In this document: positions 41,863 through 50,703 of the stretch, piece after piece | Layout of the letters: the number at the start of each line of letters is the position of its first letter | Position numbering within the stretch: the first letter of the stretch is position 1 | DNA from: JACJYE01 sp964432875 | GTDB lineage: Bacteria > Bacteroidota > Bacteroidia > Chitinophagales > Saprospiraceae | Reading direction: 5' to 3' | Assembly (NCBI GenBank): GCA_964432875.1 | Contig: CAYSPJ010000012.1 | Coordinates: 1-64,000 of the forward strand | DNA: 64,000 nucleotides | Position numbers and translations under genes: made by a program | The notes under the pieces: generated by a model | The model's input: the letters and a program-made list of their open reading frames with translations, nothing else | Told to the model about the DNA's origin: nothing | Databases searched by the model: none

Positions 41863-42471
41863 CTACCGCATTTTCGGCCGGCGGCGCTTGCCGCCGGGGC
41901 GCATGGCTGCCCCTTGCTGCCCTCCCATTTGGGCGTTCTTGAGCTGGCCGCGGTTGGAGAAGGCTTTTTCAAACTGCTTATATTGCTCTTTGACGTTGGG
42001 GTCGGTGATCTTACACTGCTTGGCGTTGCGCATGTGGAGCTCCGCTTGCTTCCACTTGCCCTTGGAGGCGGCGATATTGGCCAACTGCAGTTGCAGCATC
42101 GCCCGCTCGTTGTCGGTAGGCACCTTTACCGCTTCGGCTTTTTTGAGCCACATCTCGCCCGTCTCGATATCCTTGCGCGCCAGGGCGATAGAGCCCTTTA
42201 TCATGTAAAAATAAGCGCGGTTGGTGGGATAGAGCAGCCGGGGGCTGAGGGTGAGGTTGAGCCGCTTTTCGCAAGCTTCAAAATCAGCAGTTTGCATCAA
42301 CATCGCCGCCGATTGTACCGTGCCCAACAGCAGATAGACGACCAGCATGATGATGCCCATGAGGACAAACCAGATGCCGTACCAGACCCCTAAGGTCGCC
42401 CATAAAGCGATACCCCCAAACAAGCCGATGGCAATCAGCGCCAATTTCAGATAAATATTGATGGTAAACAT
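41863..42471 (-). CDS. Two-TM protein with TPR-like C-terminus (paralogue A)
   Basis: 202 residues. TM helices at about 8-28 (LKLALIAIGLFGGIALWATLG) and 33-52 (WFVLMGIIMLVVYLLLG) precede a helical repeat region (TNRAYFYMIKGSIALARKD, AMLQLQLANIAASKGKWKQAE) that looks like TPRs, and a basic Gly/Arg/Lys tail (PGGKRRRPKMR). It is clearly related to the protein at 43900-44418: LLG..Q, the RLL.P.NRAYFY.-KG core and the repeat spacing agree. Function unknown; I infer a cytoplasmic scaffold tethered to the membrane. Confidence 0.75.
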   Translation of the reverse strand: MFTINIYLKLALIAIGLFGGIALWATLGVWYGIWFVLMGIIMLVVYLLLGTVQSAAMLMQTADFEACEKRLNLTLSPRLLYPTNRAYFYMIKGSIALARKDIETGEMWLKKAEAVKVPTDNERAMLQLQLANIAASKGKWKQAELHMRNAKQCKITDPNVKEQYKQFEKAFSNRGQLKNAQMGGQQGAAMRPGGKRRRPKMR

Positions 42472-42534
42472 AGTCGTTTATTCACTTTAGTGATTACAAA
42501 ACCCGCCAGGGCAACAAGTGTTCGATTTTGGCCA

Positions 42535-42542
42535 CAAAGATA
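42535..42542 (-). promoter_or_regulatory. -7 box (TATCTTTG) for paralogue A
   Basis: Exact TAnnTTTG on the minus strand, 64 bases upstream of the ATG at 42471. Confidence 0.45.
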
Positions 42543-42680
42543 GGGATTGTTTTTGGAATGGAGCGATAAGGGTGCTAAAATACAGTTGCTGATGGCCGCA
42601 GCGCCAGACCTGGCCGAAATCAGCACTGGCTTAATGTTGTTGGATCAGATATTGCAGGTGGCCTTTTGGCAAGAAATGTT

Positions 42681-42740
42681 GTAACTATTCAGCATGCTTA
42701 AAAAGCTGCGAGTTGTGAGCCGCGAGCTACGAGCTTGAAA
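42681..42740 (+). repeat. Copy of the GTAACTATTYAGC end with CGAG words
   Basis: GTAACTATTCAGCATGCTTA followed by AAAAGCTGCGAGTTG and further GAGC/GCGAG words matches the inverse right end of the MITE-like element at 12571-12756. A partly inverted partner lies at about 42826-42850 (ACTCGTGGCTCGCAGCTCG). No direct flanks could be seen, so this copy is probably decayed. Confidence 0.5.
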
Positions 42741-42900
42741 CCTGCGACAGAAATTAAATTTCGCCTTTTCAGAGTAAGGTCTCCGTTTGCTTGGCTTGTG
42801 ATTGGCTACTTCTTGTTACAGATGCTAAACTCGTGGCTCGCAGCTCGACACAGCCTGTCCCACAACGCCGGAAGCGCAGCGACTGACGAAGTAAAGTTAC

Positions 42901-43634
42901 GGCCATATCATGGCCGACAGTTTAGGGGAAGAAGTGTTTTATTACAGCCACGGCAGGCGCATCTTCAACCGGCTGGATGCCATAATGGAAAATGGAGATA
43001 CGATCAATCCGGGGTATTGGTGGCACCTCAGCAATCCGGGACCTTATGCATCTCCGCTGTCGGGTTTGTCCGTTTCTTATCCTGGCCGCCATGCCGAATA
43101 CCTCTATTTCCATCAGCGCTATGATTCGCTCAGGGCGTTTCCGGTCTGTTGTGTTTTATTTATTTCAGTCAGACAGGGGCTAGGGCAAGGCTTGAGGATG
43201 GCAGGGAACAAAAATGTCGATTAACCTTGCACAATATCTGGCATCATGTTTATCCAAAGTGATGCAAGCAGTAGTGCCCCAACCGCTTTACCTAGTATAA
43301 CCAAGCCATTCGACAACCACAATATACCATAAAAATCACTACTGACCGGAACGGAGACACGCTCATGATCACGAATGTGGCCGAGCCCGTAGCCGAGCCG
43401 GCGCGTCTGCGTCTTTACCCCAATCCAGTCCGAGATATGGCCGTATTGGAAATGGACTTTTCTGGCCACAAGCGCCTGCTGGTCTATGATGCCTTGGGAC
43501 GCTTGGCTCTAAGCCTGGATACGGCGGCGCGCCAGGAAGAAATCGGCTTGAAAGGCTTGCCTTCCGGCCTCTATTTCCTCCAAGCCTTTCAAGAAGGGCG
43601 CCACTTCGGCACGCTGAGGTTTTTGAAGCAGTAG
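42901..43634 (+). pseudogene. Decayed T9SS-targeted secreted protein
   Basis: A 5' piece (42901-43130) encodes MADSLGEEVFYYSHGRRIFN, RLDAIMENGDTINPGYWW and SYPGRHAEYLYFHQRYDSL, which resembles the start of long Saprospiraceae secreted proteins (LLFYTNG, MxNGDSLNPG, YYLFH). A 3' piece, open from 43296, encodes a T9SS type A sorting domain: LRLYPNPVRDMAVLEM, LVYDALGRL, LPSGLYFLQA, FLKQ. The middle is missing and the reading frame is lost near 43140, so I call it one deleted gene. An ORF starting at 43365 is the 3' remnant and is not complete. Confidence 0.6.
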
Positions 43635-43663
43635 TTGGGGCTTTGAGCTTCCCAACCGAAGGC

Positions 43664-43714
43664 AAAAAAGGGATGGCATCCCTCTCGGGGGATGGCTGGG
43701 GCAGGGATGCCATC
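43664..43714 (-). terminator. Hairpin with T tract on the minus strand
   Basis: A 12-bp stem (GATGGCATCCCT / AGGGATGCCATC) with a 19-base loop is followed on the minus strand by CCTTTTTT. It could end transcripts from the gene at 43900-44418, about 190 bases upstream. Confidence 0.4.
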
Positions 43715-43789
43715 GCTGGCCAAATAGAACAATATTTATCAATTTAGAGACGATTCATGAATCGTCTTTACTGCCCCTGCCCGCCGTGG

Positions 43790-43910
43790 CCCTCTGGGCG
43801 ACTGCCAACTGCCACTGCCACTGCCTTCCCGCTCTCGCTGCGCTCGTCCGGGATGTCGCTTCGCTCCAACTGCCAACTGCCAACTGCCACTGCCACTACC
43901 TACCTACCTC
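43790..43910. repeat. Simple-sequence tract and stray 47-bp-array relative
   Basis: Runs of CTGCCAACTGCCACTGCC surround a segment (about 43829-43869) whose reverse complement matches the 36137-36528 unit (CGAAGCGACATCCCG and GCGAGAGCGGGA). This is degenerate repeat DNA, not a gene. Confidence 0.5.
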
Positions 43911-44418
43911 CCAGCACCTTCCCCAGCTTCTCCAGCCCTTCCTTTATCATCAAATCGCTTGGCTCAAAGCGGCGGGCGGCATCGAGGGCACCTTGGGCTT
44001 TAAGCCGGTCTTTTTGCACGTAGGCGATATGCGCCAGGTTGAGGTAGGCCAGCGCGTTGTCGTTATTGTGCTTCAGCCCCAAGCTCACCGCTTGGGTGAG
44101 GCACTGCTCGCTCTCAGGCAGCTGTTTGTCTTGCAGCAGCAGCATGCCTTTGGCAAAATAATAATAAGCCCGGTTGCTGGGCAGCAAGAGGCGGGGTGCC
44201 CAGGTTTGCCCCAGCAACATCTTGGCCTGCGCTGGCCGCCCGCGTTTCAGTGCGCTAAACGCCTGCCAGACATTGCCCAATAGCACATGCGACAACATCA
44301 GCAGAGCCCCGGCGACATACAAATACCAGGCATGCCCCAGCCCTAGCCTCAAGTGTAGTGCCAGGCCCAGCCCAAAACATAAGAAGATGACGAGATAGCG
44401 CAGGAGCAGGTAAACCAT
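43900..44418 (-). CDS. Two-TM protein with TPR-like C-terminus (paralogue B)
   Basis: 172 residues. TM helices at about 3-24 (YLLLRYLVIFLCFGLGLALHL) and 31-50 (WYLYVAGALLMLSHVLLGNV), then TPR-like helices (NRAYYYFAKGMLLLQDKQL, ALAYLNLAHIAYVQKDRLK, ALDAARRFEP). It lacks the basic tail of paralogue A. Sequence agreement around LLG..., the PRLL.PSNRAYYYF.KG core and helix spacing shows common origin. The decayed T9SS gene now separates the two. Confidence 0.75.
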   Translation of the reverse strand: MVYLLLRYLVIFLCFGLGLALHLRLGLGHAWYLYVAGALLMLSHVLLGNVWQAFSALKRGRPAQAKMLLGQTWAPRLLLPSNRAYYYFAKGMLLLQDKQLPESEQCLTQAVSLGLKHNNDNALAYLNLAHIAYVQKDRLKAQGALDAARRFEPSDLMIKEGLEKLGKVLGGR

Positions 44419-44475
44419 AGGCAGTATTTTTTAGCAATGAGGCTTGTAGCCTGGTTGCCGCGTAGTTTAAAATGC

Positions 44476-44483
44476 CAAAGATA
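44476..44483 (-). promoter_or_regulatory. -7 box (TATCTTTG) for paralogue B
   Basis: Exact TAnnTTTG on the minus strand, 58 bases upstream of the ATG at 44418, mirroring the arrangement of paralogue A. Confidence 0.45.
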
Positions 44484-44613
44484 GGGGTTTTACAGAAATA
44501 CGCCCAGGGGCTACTGCCTAATACAAAATATTTTCCACGCTACCAAAAACATAAGTCATTGACTGGCTAGCAAATTTCCCTTAATTTCGGCACAAACCAA
44601 AAACGCATTAAGC

Positions 44614-45369
44614 ATGAGTAAATTATTGAAAGACAAGGCTGCCATCGTCACCGGGGCCAGCTCCGGGATTGGTCGCAGCATCGCCTTGCTCTACGCCCAA
44701 AACGGCGCTAAAGTAGCCGTGGCCGACATCGACGAAGCTGGCGGCAAAGAAACCGTGAGCCTGATCGAAGCGGCCGGCGGCCAAGCCTTCTTTTTCCGCG
44801 CTGACAGCAGCAAGCCCGAAGATAACCGCAAGCTGGTAGAAGCCACTGTCGAGCGTTATGGCGGGCTGCACATCGCCTGTAATAATGCCGGCATCGGCGG
44901 GCCGCAGGCACCTGTGGGCGAGTATCCGCTCGATGGCTGGGATAAGGTCGTCGCCGTCAATCTCTCTGGCGTGTTTTATGGCATGCGCTACCAAATACCT
45001 GCCATGCTCAAAGCCGGCGGCGGCGCCATCGTCAACATCGCCTCTATCCTCGGGCAGGTTGGTTTCGAGGGGTCCAGCGCTTATGTAGCGGCCAAACACG
45101 GGGTGGTGGGCCTCACCAAAAACGCTGCCCTGGAATACTCTAAGGAAGGCATCCGCACCAACGCCATCGGCCCGGCCTTTATCCAAACGCCCCTGCTGAC
45201 CGACAACCTGAGCGGCGAGCAGCTCGGCATGATTAAAACCTTGCACCCCATTGGGCGGCTCGGCGAGCCGGAAGAGGTGGCCGAATTAGCCCTCTGGCTC
45301 AGCTCTGACAAAGCCTCCTTCGTCAGTGGTTCTTACTATGCCATAGATGGCGGGTATCTTTCGCGCTAG
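44614..45369 (+). CDS. Short-chain dehydrogenase/reductase
   Basis: 251 residues, classical SDR. Cofactor motif TGASSGIG at ~14-21, Asp in VADIDEAGG favouring NAD(H), NNAGIGG at ~91, catalytic Ser in IVNIASILG, and YVAAK with the catalytic Tyr and Lys near 158-162. The C-terminal FVSGSYYAIDGGYLSR is typical of glucose-1-dehydrogenase-like or 3-oxoacyl-reductase-like members. Substrate cannot be told from sequence. Monocistronic, with a terminator 20 bases downstream. Confidence 0.92.
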   Translation: MSKLLKDKAAIVTGASSGIGRSIALLYAQNGAKVAVADIDEAGGKETVSLIEAAGGQAFFFRADSSKPEDNRKLVEATVERYGGLHIACNNAGIGGPQAPVGEYPLDGWDKVVAVNLSGVFYGMRYQIPAMLKAGGGAIVNIASILGQVGFEGSSAYVAAKHGVVGLTKNAALEYSKEGIRTNAIGPAFIQTPLLTDNLSGEQLGMIKTLHPIGRLGEPEEVAELALWLSSDKASFVSGSYYAIDGGYLSR

Positions 45370-45389
45370 TGCCTAATGAAAATTTATCT

Positions 45390-45427
45390 AGCCTCCCTCA
45401 CCTTTGCGCGAGGGGGGCTGTTTTTTT
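45390..45427 (+). terminator. Rho-independent terminator after the SDR gene
   Basis: AGCCTCCCTC pairs with GAGGGGGGCT (one wobble) around a 10-base loop and runs into G then TTTTTTT. Confidence 0.85.
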
Positions 45428-45440
45428 AAAATATTCTCCC

Positions 45441-45448
45441 TATGTTTG
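45441..45448 (+). promoter_or_regulatory. -7 box (TATGTTTG) for glgE
   Basis: Exact TAnnTTTG, 68 bases before the ATG at 45517 and just after the upstream terminator. Confidence 0.5.
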
Positions 45449-45516
45449 CCCCGTAATCCGGGCAAGCCCAGGCCGCCTGATTTTTCCCAATCGCATAAAC
45501 GTCAAGCTTTCGCAAA

Positions 45517-47463
45517 ATGAGAAACCGCGTCATCATCGAAAACGTCCAGCCGGAGATTGACCACGGCCAATATTTCATCAAGCGCATCCCCGGAGAAGAG
45601 GTACAGGTGAGCGCCGATATTTTTGGCGACGGCCATGACTACATCCGCGCCTACCTCTTGTACCGTCATGAGAGTGAAAAGAAGTGGACGGAAGTATTCA
45701 TGGACAGCGAACCAAACGACCATTGGAAGGCCAGCTTCCAGGTGAAAAAAAAAGGCTTTTACTACTACAAGATCGAAGGCTGGATCGACCACCTGCTGAA
45801 TTGGTACAACGGCTTCTTGAAAAAGGAAGAAGCGGGTCAGGATATGCACATAGAACTCAAGATCGGTGCTGCCCTGCTGCGCCAAACCGCCCAATCATAC
45901 CACAAATCCAAGGCTAATGACCTTGAAAAATTTGCCCAAGCCCTGGAAAACGAAGGGGCTTATCAAGAAGCGGTCGAATTGGTGCTGAGGTCCTCTTTCA
46001 AAGAAGTCGTGCTGGCTTCGCCCATGAAGCAATTCGCCACCGTTTACGACAACAACCTGCGCGTGCGCGTGGGCTGGGAAAAAGAATTGTTCAGCACCTG
46101 GTATGAGCTCTTCCCTCGCTCAACCTCCCAGCAGCCCGGCAAGCACGGCACCTTCAAGGACTGCGAGCGCCTTTTGCCCCGCATCCAGGAAATGGGCTTT
46201 GACGTGCTGTACTTCCCGCCCATCCACCCCATCGGCAAGCTCAACCGCAAGGGCAAGAACAACAAGGTAGATACGGATGCCGGCGAGCCCGGCTCGCCTT
46301 GGGCCATCGGCAGCAGCGAAGGCGGCCACAAGGCTATCCATCCCGAGCTCGGTACGCTGGAAGACTACAAGCGCCTCATCAAAAAGGCAAAAACCTTCGG
46401 CATCGATATCGGCTTCGACCTGGCCTTCCAATGCGCTCCCGACCACCCCTGGGTCAAGGAGCATCACGATTGGTTCCTCTGGCGCCCCGATGGCACTATC
46501 GCCTACGCTGAAAACCCGCCAAAAAAATACCAGGACATCGTCCCCCTCAATTTTGAGACCGAAGACTGGAAAAACCTCTGGGACGAGCTCAAGAGCGTCA
46601 TCCTCTACTGGTGCCAAGCTGGCGTGCGCATCTTCCGGGTAGACAACCCGCACACCAAGCCCTTCCGTTTCTGGGACTGGGTCATCGCTGAAGTGCAAAA
46701 AGAATACCCTGACACCATCTTCCTGGCCGAGGCTTTCACCCGGCCCAAAGTCATGGCTGCATTGGCCAAAGGCGGCTTCAACCACTCCTACACTTATTTC
46801 ACCTGGCGCAACAGCCGGACTGAGCTGGAGGAGTATCTCACCGAGCTGACCCAAACCGAGCTGCGCGAGTACTTCCGCCCCAATTTCTGGCCGAATACCC
46901 CCGATATCCTGGCTTTCGAGATGATGAACGCCGGCCCCAATACCTTTGCCAAGCGATTCGTACTGGCAGCCACCCTCTCTTCCAATTATGGCTTGTATGG
47001 CCCGGCTTATGAATTCATGGAGAATACGCCCAACACCAACGGCAAGGAGGAATACTTCGATTCGGAAAAGTATGAAATCCGCCACTACGACTGGGATCAC
47101 CGCAACCGGCTGACCGAGCTGATTACCAAGGTCAACCATATCCGCAAGGAGCATACTGCCCTACAAAGCACCTGGAATCTCCACTTCACCCGCACCGACA
47201 ACGACAACCTGATGAGTTACCTCAAAATTGACGAGGATCAGCACGACATCATCTGGTGTATCGTCAACTTTGATGTCGAAAACCGGCAAAGCGGCTACAT
47301 CGAGGTGCCCAAACAACTGCTCGGCCTGGGCCGCAACGTCAACTTGCGCGTCACGGATTTGCTCACTGGCGAGCAGTACTACTGGTTCAACGAATGGAAC
47401 TACGTGGAGCTGGACCCGGATAAGTTCCCGGCGCATATCTTGCAGGTGCATTTGCCAAGGTGA
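45517..47463 (+). CDS. glgE: Alpha-1,4-glucan:maltose-1-phosphate maltosyltransferase
   Basis: 648 residues, normal for GlgE (GH13_3). A DUF3416-type N-domain (IIENVQPEIDHGQYFIKRIP) is followed by an insert helix region and the catalytic barrel: DVLYFPPIHPIG, GFDLAFQCAPDHPW, FRVDNPHTKPFRFW with the nucleophile Asp near residue 375, FLAEAFTRP with the acid/base Glu near 404, and a C-terminal beta domain. It extends alpha-glucan from maltose-1-phosphate. TreS, Mak/Pep2 or GlgB are not adjacent, so the supply of maltose-1-phosphate must be encoded elsewhere. Confidence 0.95.
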   Translation: MRNRVIIENVQPEIDHGQYFIKRIPGEEVQVSADIFGDGHDYIRAYLLYRHESEKKWTEVFMDSEPNDHWKASFQVKKKGFYYYKIEGWIDHLLNWYNGFLKKEEAGQDMHIELKIGAALLRQTAQSYHKSKANDLEKFAQALENEGAYQEAVELVLRSSFKEVVLASPMKQFATVYDNNLRVRVGWEKELFSTWYELFPRSTSQQPGKHGTFKDCERLLPRIQEMGFDVLYFPPIHPIGKLNRKGKNNKVDTDAGEPGSPWAIGSSEGGHKAIHPELGTLEDYKRLIKKAKTFGIDIGFDLAFQCAPDHPWVKEHHDWFLWRPDGTIAYAENPPKKYQDIVPLNFETEDWKNLWDELKSVILYWCQAGVRIFRVDNPHTKPFRFWDWVIAEVQKEYPDTIFLAEAFTRPKVMAALAKGGFNHSYTYFTWRNSRTELEEYLTELTQTELREYFRPNFWPNTPDILAFEMMNAGPNTFAKRFVLAATLSSNYGLYGPAYEFMENTPNTNGKEEYFDSEKYEIRHYDWDHRNRLTELITKVNHIRKEHTALQSTWNLHFTRTDNDNLMSYLKIDEDQHDIIWCIVNFDVENRQSGYIEVPKQLLGLGRNVNLRVTDLLTGEQYYWFNEWNYVELDPDKFPAHILQVHLPR

Positions 47464-47500
47464 TCAGCGCGGGAGGGCAACCGAAGCGTAAGGCCGTCCC

Positions 47501-47530
47501 CACCTGTCCCCCGAGCCCCTGATGCCCCTA
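47501..47530 (+). repeat. C-rich dispersed repeat downstream of glgE
   Basis: CCTGTCCCCCGAGCCCC then TGATGCCCCTATCC matches the form seen after ffh (19686-19714) and at 54700-54920. Confidence 0.4.
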
Positions 47531-47573
47531 TCCAAGATAAGGCTAGCCAGTAAGGTAGAACCCCGGAAAGAAT

Positions 47574-48158
47574 ATGCTCGATATCAAAACACTCAGCGGG
47601 CGAGAAGCCCAAGGCTACCTCCAGCAACTGGCGCGGCTGCGCATCGCCGTGTTCCGCGAATTCCCCTATCTGTACGACGGGGATAGGGCTTATGAGGAAG
47701 AATACCTGCATACTTTCTTTCAGGCGCCGGACAGTGTATTGGTCGTGGCGCTCGATGGGGATGTAGTGGTGGGGGCTTCCACCGGCCTGCCGCTGGAGCA
47801 CGAAACCCCCAATATCCAGCAACCCTTCCTGGAGCAAGGCGCGGATGTAACGCGCATCTTCTACTTCAGCGAGTCGGTGCTGCTGCTGCCTTATCGCGGG
47901 CAGGGAGCCGGAGTGCGCTTCTTCGAAGAGCGCGAGCGCTGGGCCCGCCGCCTGGAGCGCTTCGACACCCTGGCTTTCTGCGCCGTAGTGCGCCCCGAGG
48001 ATCACCCCCGCCGCCCGGCGGATCATGTGCCGCTCGATGCCTTCTGGCGGCGGCGCGGCTTCGACCGCACCCAGCTGTATTGCTACATCTCTTGGCGGGA
48101 TTTAGATGAAGCGGGCGAATCGCCCAAGGCCCTAAGGTTTTGGACGAAGGGGGTGTGA
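47574..48158 (+). CDS. GNAT-family N-acetyltransferase
   Basis: 194 residues. The acetyl-CoA pyrophosphate loop is LLLPYRGQGAGVRFFEERE (R/Q-x-x-G-x-G/A pattern) near residue 103; strands IFYFSESVLL before and RFDTLAFCAVVRPEDH after complete the core. An acyl acceptor cannot be predicted. It lies ~110 bases downstream of glgE on the same strand with a repeat between, so cotranscription is uncertain. Confidence 0.85.
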   Translation: MLDIKTLSGREAQGYLQQLARLRIAVFREFPYLYDGDRAYEEEYLHTFFQAPDSVLVVALDGDVVVGASTGLPLEHETPNIQQPFLEQGADVTRIFYFSESVLLLPYRGQGAGVRFFEERERWARRLERFDTLAFCAVVRPEDHPRRPADHVPLDAFWRRRGFDRTQLYCYISWRDLDEAGESPKALRFWTKGV

Positions 48159-48314
48159 CTGAGCTGGCAAGCGGTGTGCTGATGTAGTATATCGGCAAAT
48201 TGCCCTCCATATTGCCAAAAATCACTCTACATCCTGACATCAATCATGAGCACAAACCTGCCTTAACCCTTAACTTGGCAGCAGGAAAAGCATTTTTCAT
48301 CAAATCAACCGCTC

Positions 48315-48650
48315 ATGTACCTCTACGTAGAATTATGGAAACCGCGCCCGGGATGGGACAACCTGCCCTGCGAGCAAAGAGAAGAATTCCTCTCCCAATT
48401 GGCACCCAATGTGCAGCGCATGAAAGAGCTGGAGGTTGAACTCGTAGGCTTCACCGTTTGCGATGAAGACACCCCCGCCGATGCCGAATATCGCTATATG
48501 GCCGTCTGGCGCATGAAAAACCGGGGTCATGTGCACATGCTGGAGAAGGCCGTGCGCGAAGAAGGCTGGGCTAATTACTTCGACATCACCAACGCCCGCG
48601 GCCGCATCCTCCCAGTGGATGAATTGGTGGGAGATATGATCAAAGCTTAG
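48315..48650 (+). CDS. Small conserved protein, DUF6616-like
   Basis: 111 residues starting MYLYVELWKPRPGWDNLP. The YVELW start, central EYRYMAVWRMKN strand and compact alpha/beta pattern resemble the DUF6616 family (possibly a dimeric alpha-beta-barrel fold); assignment is from memory of the family pattern. No catalytic motif is evident. It appears to be transcribed alone. Confidence 0.65.
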   Translation: MYLYVELWKPRPGWDNLPCEQREEFLSQLAPNVQRMKELEVELVGFTVCDEDTPADAEYRYMAVWRMKNRGHVHMLEKAVREEGWANYFDITNARGRILPVDELVGDMIKA

Positions 48651-48722
48651 CGCTTGTTCAGGTGCTGAATGGCAATTCTTAGCCTCGAGCTTAGCCTCGG
48701 CCGCAGGCCTTAGGCGCTAGGT

Positions 48723-50201
48723 CTAATATTTAGCCGGCACCCCTTTTCCCGGCAAGCTCTCCCGGATAAACTCCCTGATGTGCTCATTAGAAGACGCCAG
48801 GTCTTCGCGGCGCAGGTACATCATGTGGCCGCTGCGGTAGCCCTCGAAGCGCAAGCGGCCTTTGAATTTGCCGCTGGGGTCGAGGTGCCACATGGTGTAT
48901 TTCGCGTTGAAATAGGTGGTAGCACCATCGTAGTAGCCCGCCTGGAACATCACCCGCAAGTAGGGGTTCTGGGCCATGGCCTGGCGCAGGTTTTGGCCGG
49001 TGCGGTCGTCGGAGCGATCCCAGGGGCGCACCGGGCCAAACATGTTGTATTTCACATCGGTCTTGAAGCCCAGCACCTCGCGGAAGTAATGATTGACGGC
49101 CGGGGTAAAAGAATGCAGCCAGGAGGTGATCTCCGCATTGTAATCCGGGCGGTCGCCGGCCTCCATGCGGTCGATGCCGAGGTAGCGGGAATCCAGGCGG
49201 CCAATGGTGAAGCCGCGCTCCTGGAGCAGGTATTTCCAAAAAGCGGCGGTAGATACATCCAGGTTGTGCTGGAGGATAAGCTTTTGCGGCAAGCCGGAAT
49301 AATAAGCCATGCGTTCGGCCATAGCGGTTTTGCGCTCCTCTTCCAGAAAGCCCCCCAGCGCCATGGCGGGCAAGAGTTCCCGGATGGTGAATTGCTCGGC
49401 CTCGGCCAGCGCCTCCTCCAAATCTTTGCGCTGCAGCGGCTCGGGCAGCGCCTGGTGGTACCAGGCTGCCGCGCAGAAATACGGCAAGCGGTTGGCCGCC
49501 TCGACTGGCCCGGCCCGCTCGATGCCCAGGTCGGTAGGCGAAACCAGGATAACGCCGTTGAGATACATCCACTGCGCGTTTTGCAATTCCAGCGCCAAGC
49601 CTGATACCCGGGTAGTGCCGTAGCTCTCCCCGATAAGATACTTGGGCGAGCGCCAGCGGCCCTGCCGGCTGACAAAGGTAGTAATCCACTCCGCCAGGTA
49701 TTTGATGTCGGCATTCACCCCGAAGAAAAGCTCCCGCTTGGCCTCCTCATCCAGGATGCGGGAGTAGCCCGTATTGACGGGGTTCACATACACGATGTCC
49801 GCCACGTCGAGGATGGAATAGGGGTTTTCCCGAACGCCATAAGGCTGCACGGGGTAGCCTTCGTCGTCGATTTCCAATAGATAGGGGCCGGTATAGGCCA
49901 GGTGCATCCAAACCGAGGCCGAGCCGGGGCCGCCATTGAAGGAAATGACCAGTGGCCGCTCCGCCTGATCGGTGATACCCTGGCGTTCGTAATAGGTGAA
50001 GTGGACGGCAGCGATGGCCTTGCCCTTTTCATCCCACACCGGCTGGGTGCCCGTAGTAGCCTGGTAGCTGATGCGCTGCCCTTTGACGGTGATTTGATGA
50101 CGGGATGTGATCAGGGTATCAGCCGGGATCTGCCGGCTTTGGGCTGCCAGCAGCAGCGGTAGGCTGCCCAGCAGGGCGGCCAGAAGGAATGTACGGATCA
50201 T
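48723..50201 (-). CDS. Serine carboxypeptidase-like (S10) secreted peptidase
   Basis: 492 residues with a signal peptide (LLAALLGSLPLLLAAQ). The alpha/beta-hydrolase features of S10 are present: oxyanion region FNGGPGSASVWMH near residue 95, nucleophile elbow GESYGTTR near residue 190, and the C-terminal His in YRSGHMMY. Asp of the triad is probably in the segment VMFQAGYYDGAT. It should remove C-terminal residues from peptides outside the cytoplasm. Its minus-strand start faces a repeat-rich non-coding stretch. Confidence 0.9.
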   Translation of the reverse strand: MIRTFLLAALLGSLPLLLAAQSRQIPADTLITSRHQITVKGQRISYQATTGTQPVWDEKGKAIAAVHFTYYERQGITDQAERPLVISFNGGPGSASVWMHLAYTGPYLLEIDDEGYPVQPYGVRENPYSILDVADIVYVNPVNTGYSRILDEEAKRELFFGVNADIKYLAEWITTFVSRQGRWRSPKYLIGESYGTTRVSGLALELQNAQWMYLNGVILVSPTDLGIERAGPVEAANRLPYFCAAAWYHQALPEPLQRKDLEEALAEAEQFTIRELLPAMALGGFLEEERKTAMAERMAYYSGLPQKLILQHNLDVSTAAFWKYLLQERGFTIGRLDSRYLGIDRMEAGDRPDYNAEITSWLHSFTPAVNHYFREVLGFKTDVKYNMFGPVRPWDRSDDRTGQNLRQAMAQNPYLRVMFQAGYYDGATTYFNAKYTMWHLDPSGKFKGRLRFEGYRSGHMMYLRREDLASSNEHIREFIRESLPGKGVPAKY

Positions 50202-50538
50202 GGTCGAATGAGTATTACAAAAAGTTATTTTTCTGAAAGCTGGATATTACTTTTTTTGACGGCGATTTTCATGACGCCTGATGCCGATCTGTACGAGCAA
50301 CCCGAAGCCGCCGACGAGGATACATGTCGCCAGTCTCTTTATCGCTTGCTGAGCAGAAAAAGCTTCCGCGAAAGAGTCCAGTGCCCCATGAACGAAATTC
50401 TTGACAGCCCAAGCCTTGCCCTTTCACCGCCATGCTGCGTTGCTTCCCGCTTTTTCCTCGAAAAAGCGGGATCGCGTAGCTATGGCTATGCTCCCTCTTC
50501 GCGCCTTGCCTAGCGGCAAAATGGCGGCGGCTTAACCG
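50202..50538. other. Structured non-coding interval with inverted repeats
   Basis: GTGCCCCATGAACGA (50381-50395) faces its exact inverse at 50548-50562; CCGCCAT/ATGGCGG (50427-50433 and 50521-50527) nests inside; and CCCGCTTTTT/AAAAAGCGGG forms a perfect hairpin around 50447-50471. The frame open from 50208 looks like noise. The interval also holds the S10 gene's promoter region. Confidence 0.5.
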
Positions 50539-50688
50539 TCAACAACCTCGTTCATGGGGCACTAGCAAGCTGTCAAGGAAAAACAGGAGCACGAGAAAAA
50601 TCAGCCAATGGATTAAGATGCCGCGATAAACACCCGCGTCGGATGCTTTGTCGGTCGGTATCAATTTTGGCTGATCCTTCGTTTTCAT
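50539..50688 (-). CDS. Possible small TM protein (49 aa)
   Basis: 49 residues: MKTKDQPKLIPTDKASDAGV then YRGILIHWLIFLVLLFFLDS and a short tail (LLVPHERGC). One TM helix follows a polar N-terminus. An exact -7 box lies 16 bases before the ATG. The last codons overlap the right copy of a GTGCCCCATGAACGA inverted repeat, so the C-terminus may be recent or the ORF fortuitous. Confidence 0.4.
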   Translation of the reverse strand: MKTKDQPKLIPTDKASDAGVYRGILIHWLIFLVLLFFLDSLLVPHERGC

Positions 50689-50703
50689 AAGCTTTGTTTT
50701 GGG

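Noticed and set aside
50208..50513. 101-residue plus-strand frame after the S10 gene
   Set aside because: Composition looks random and the frame crosses hairpins and an inverted repeat.
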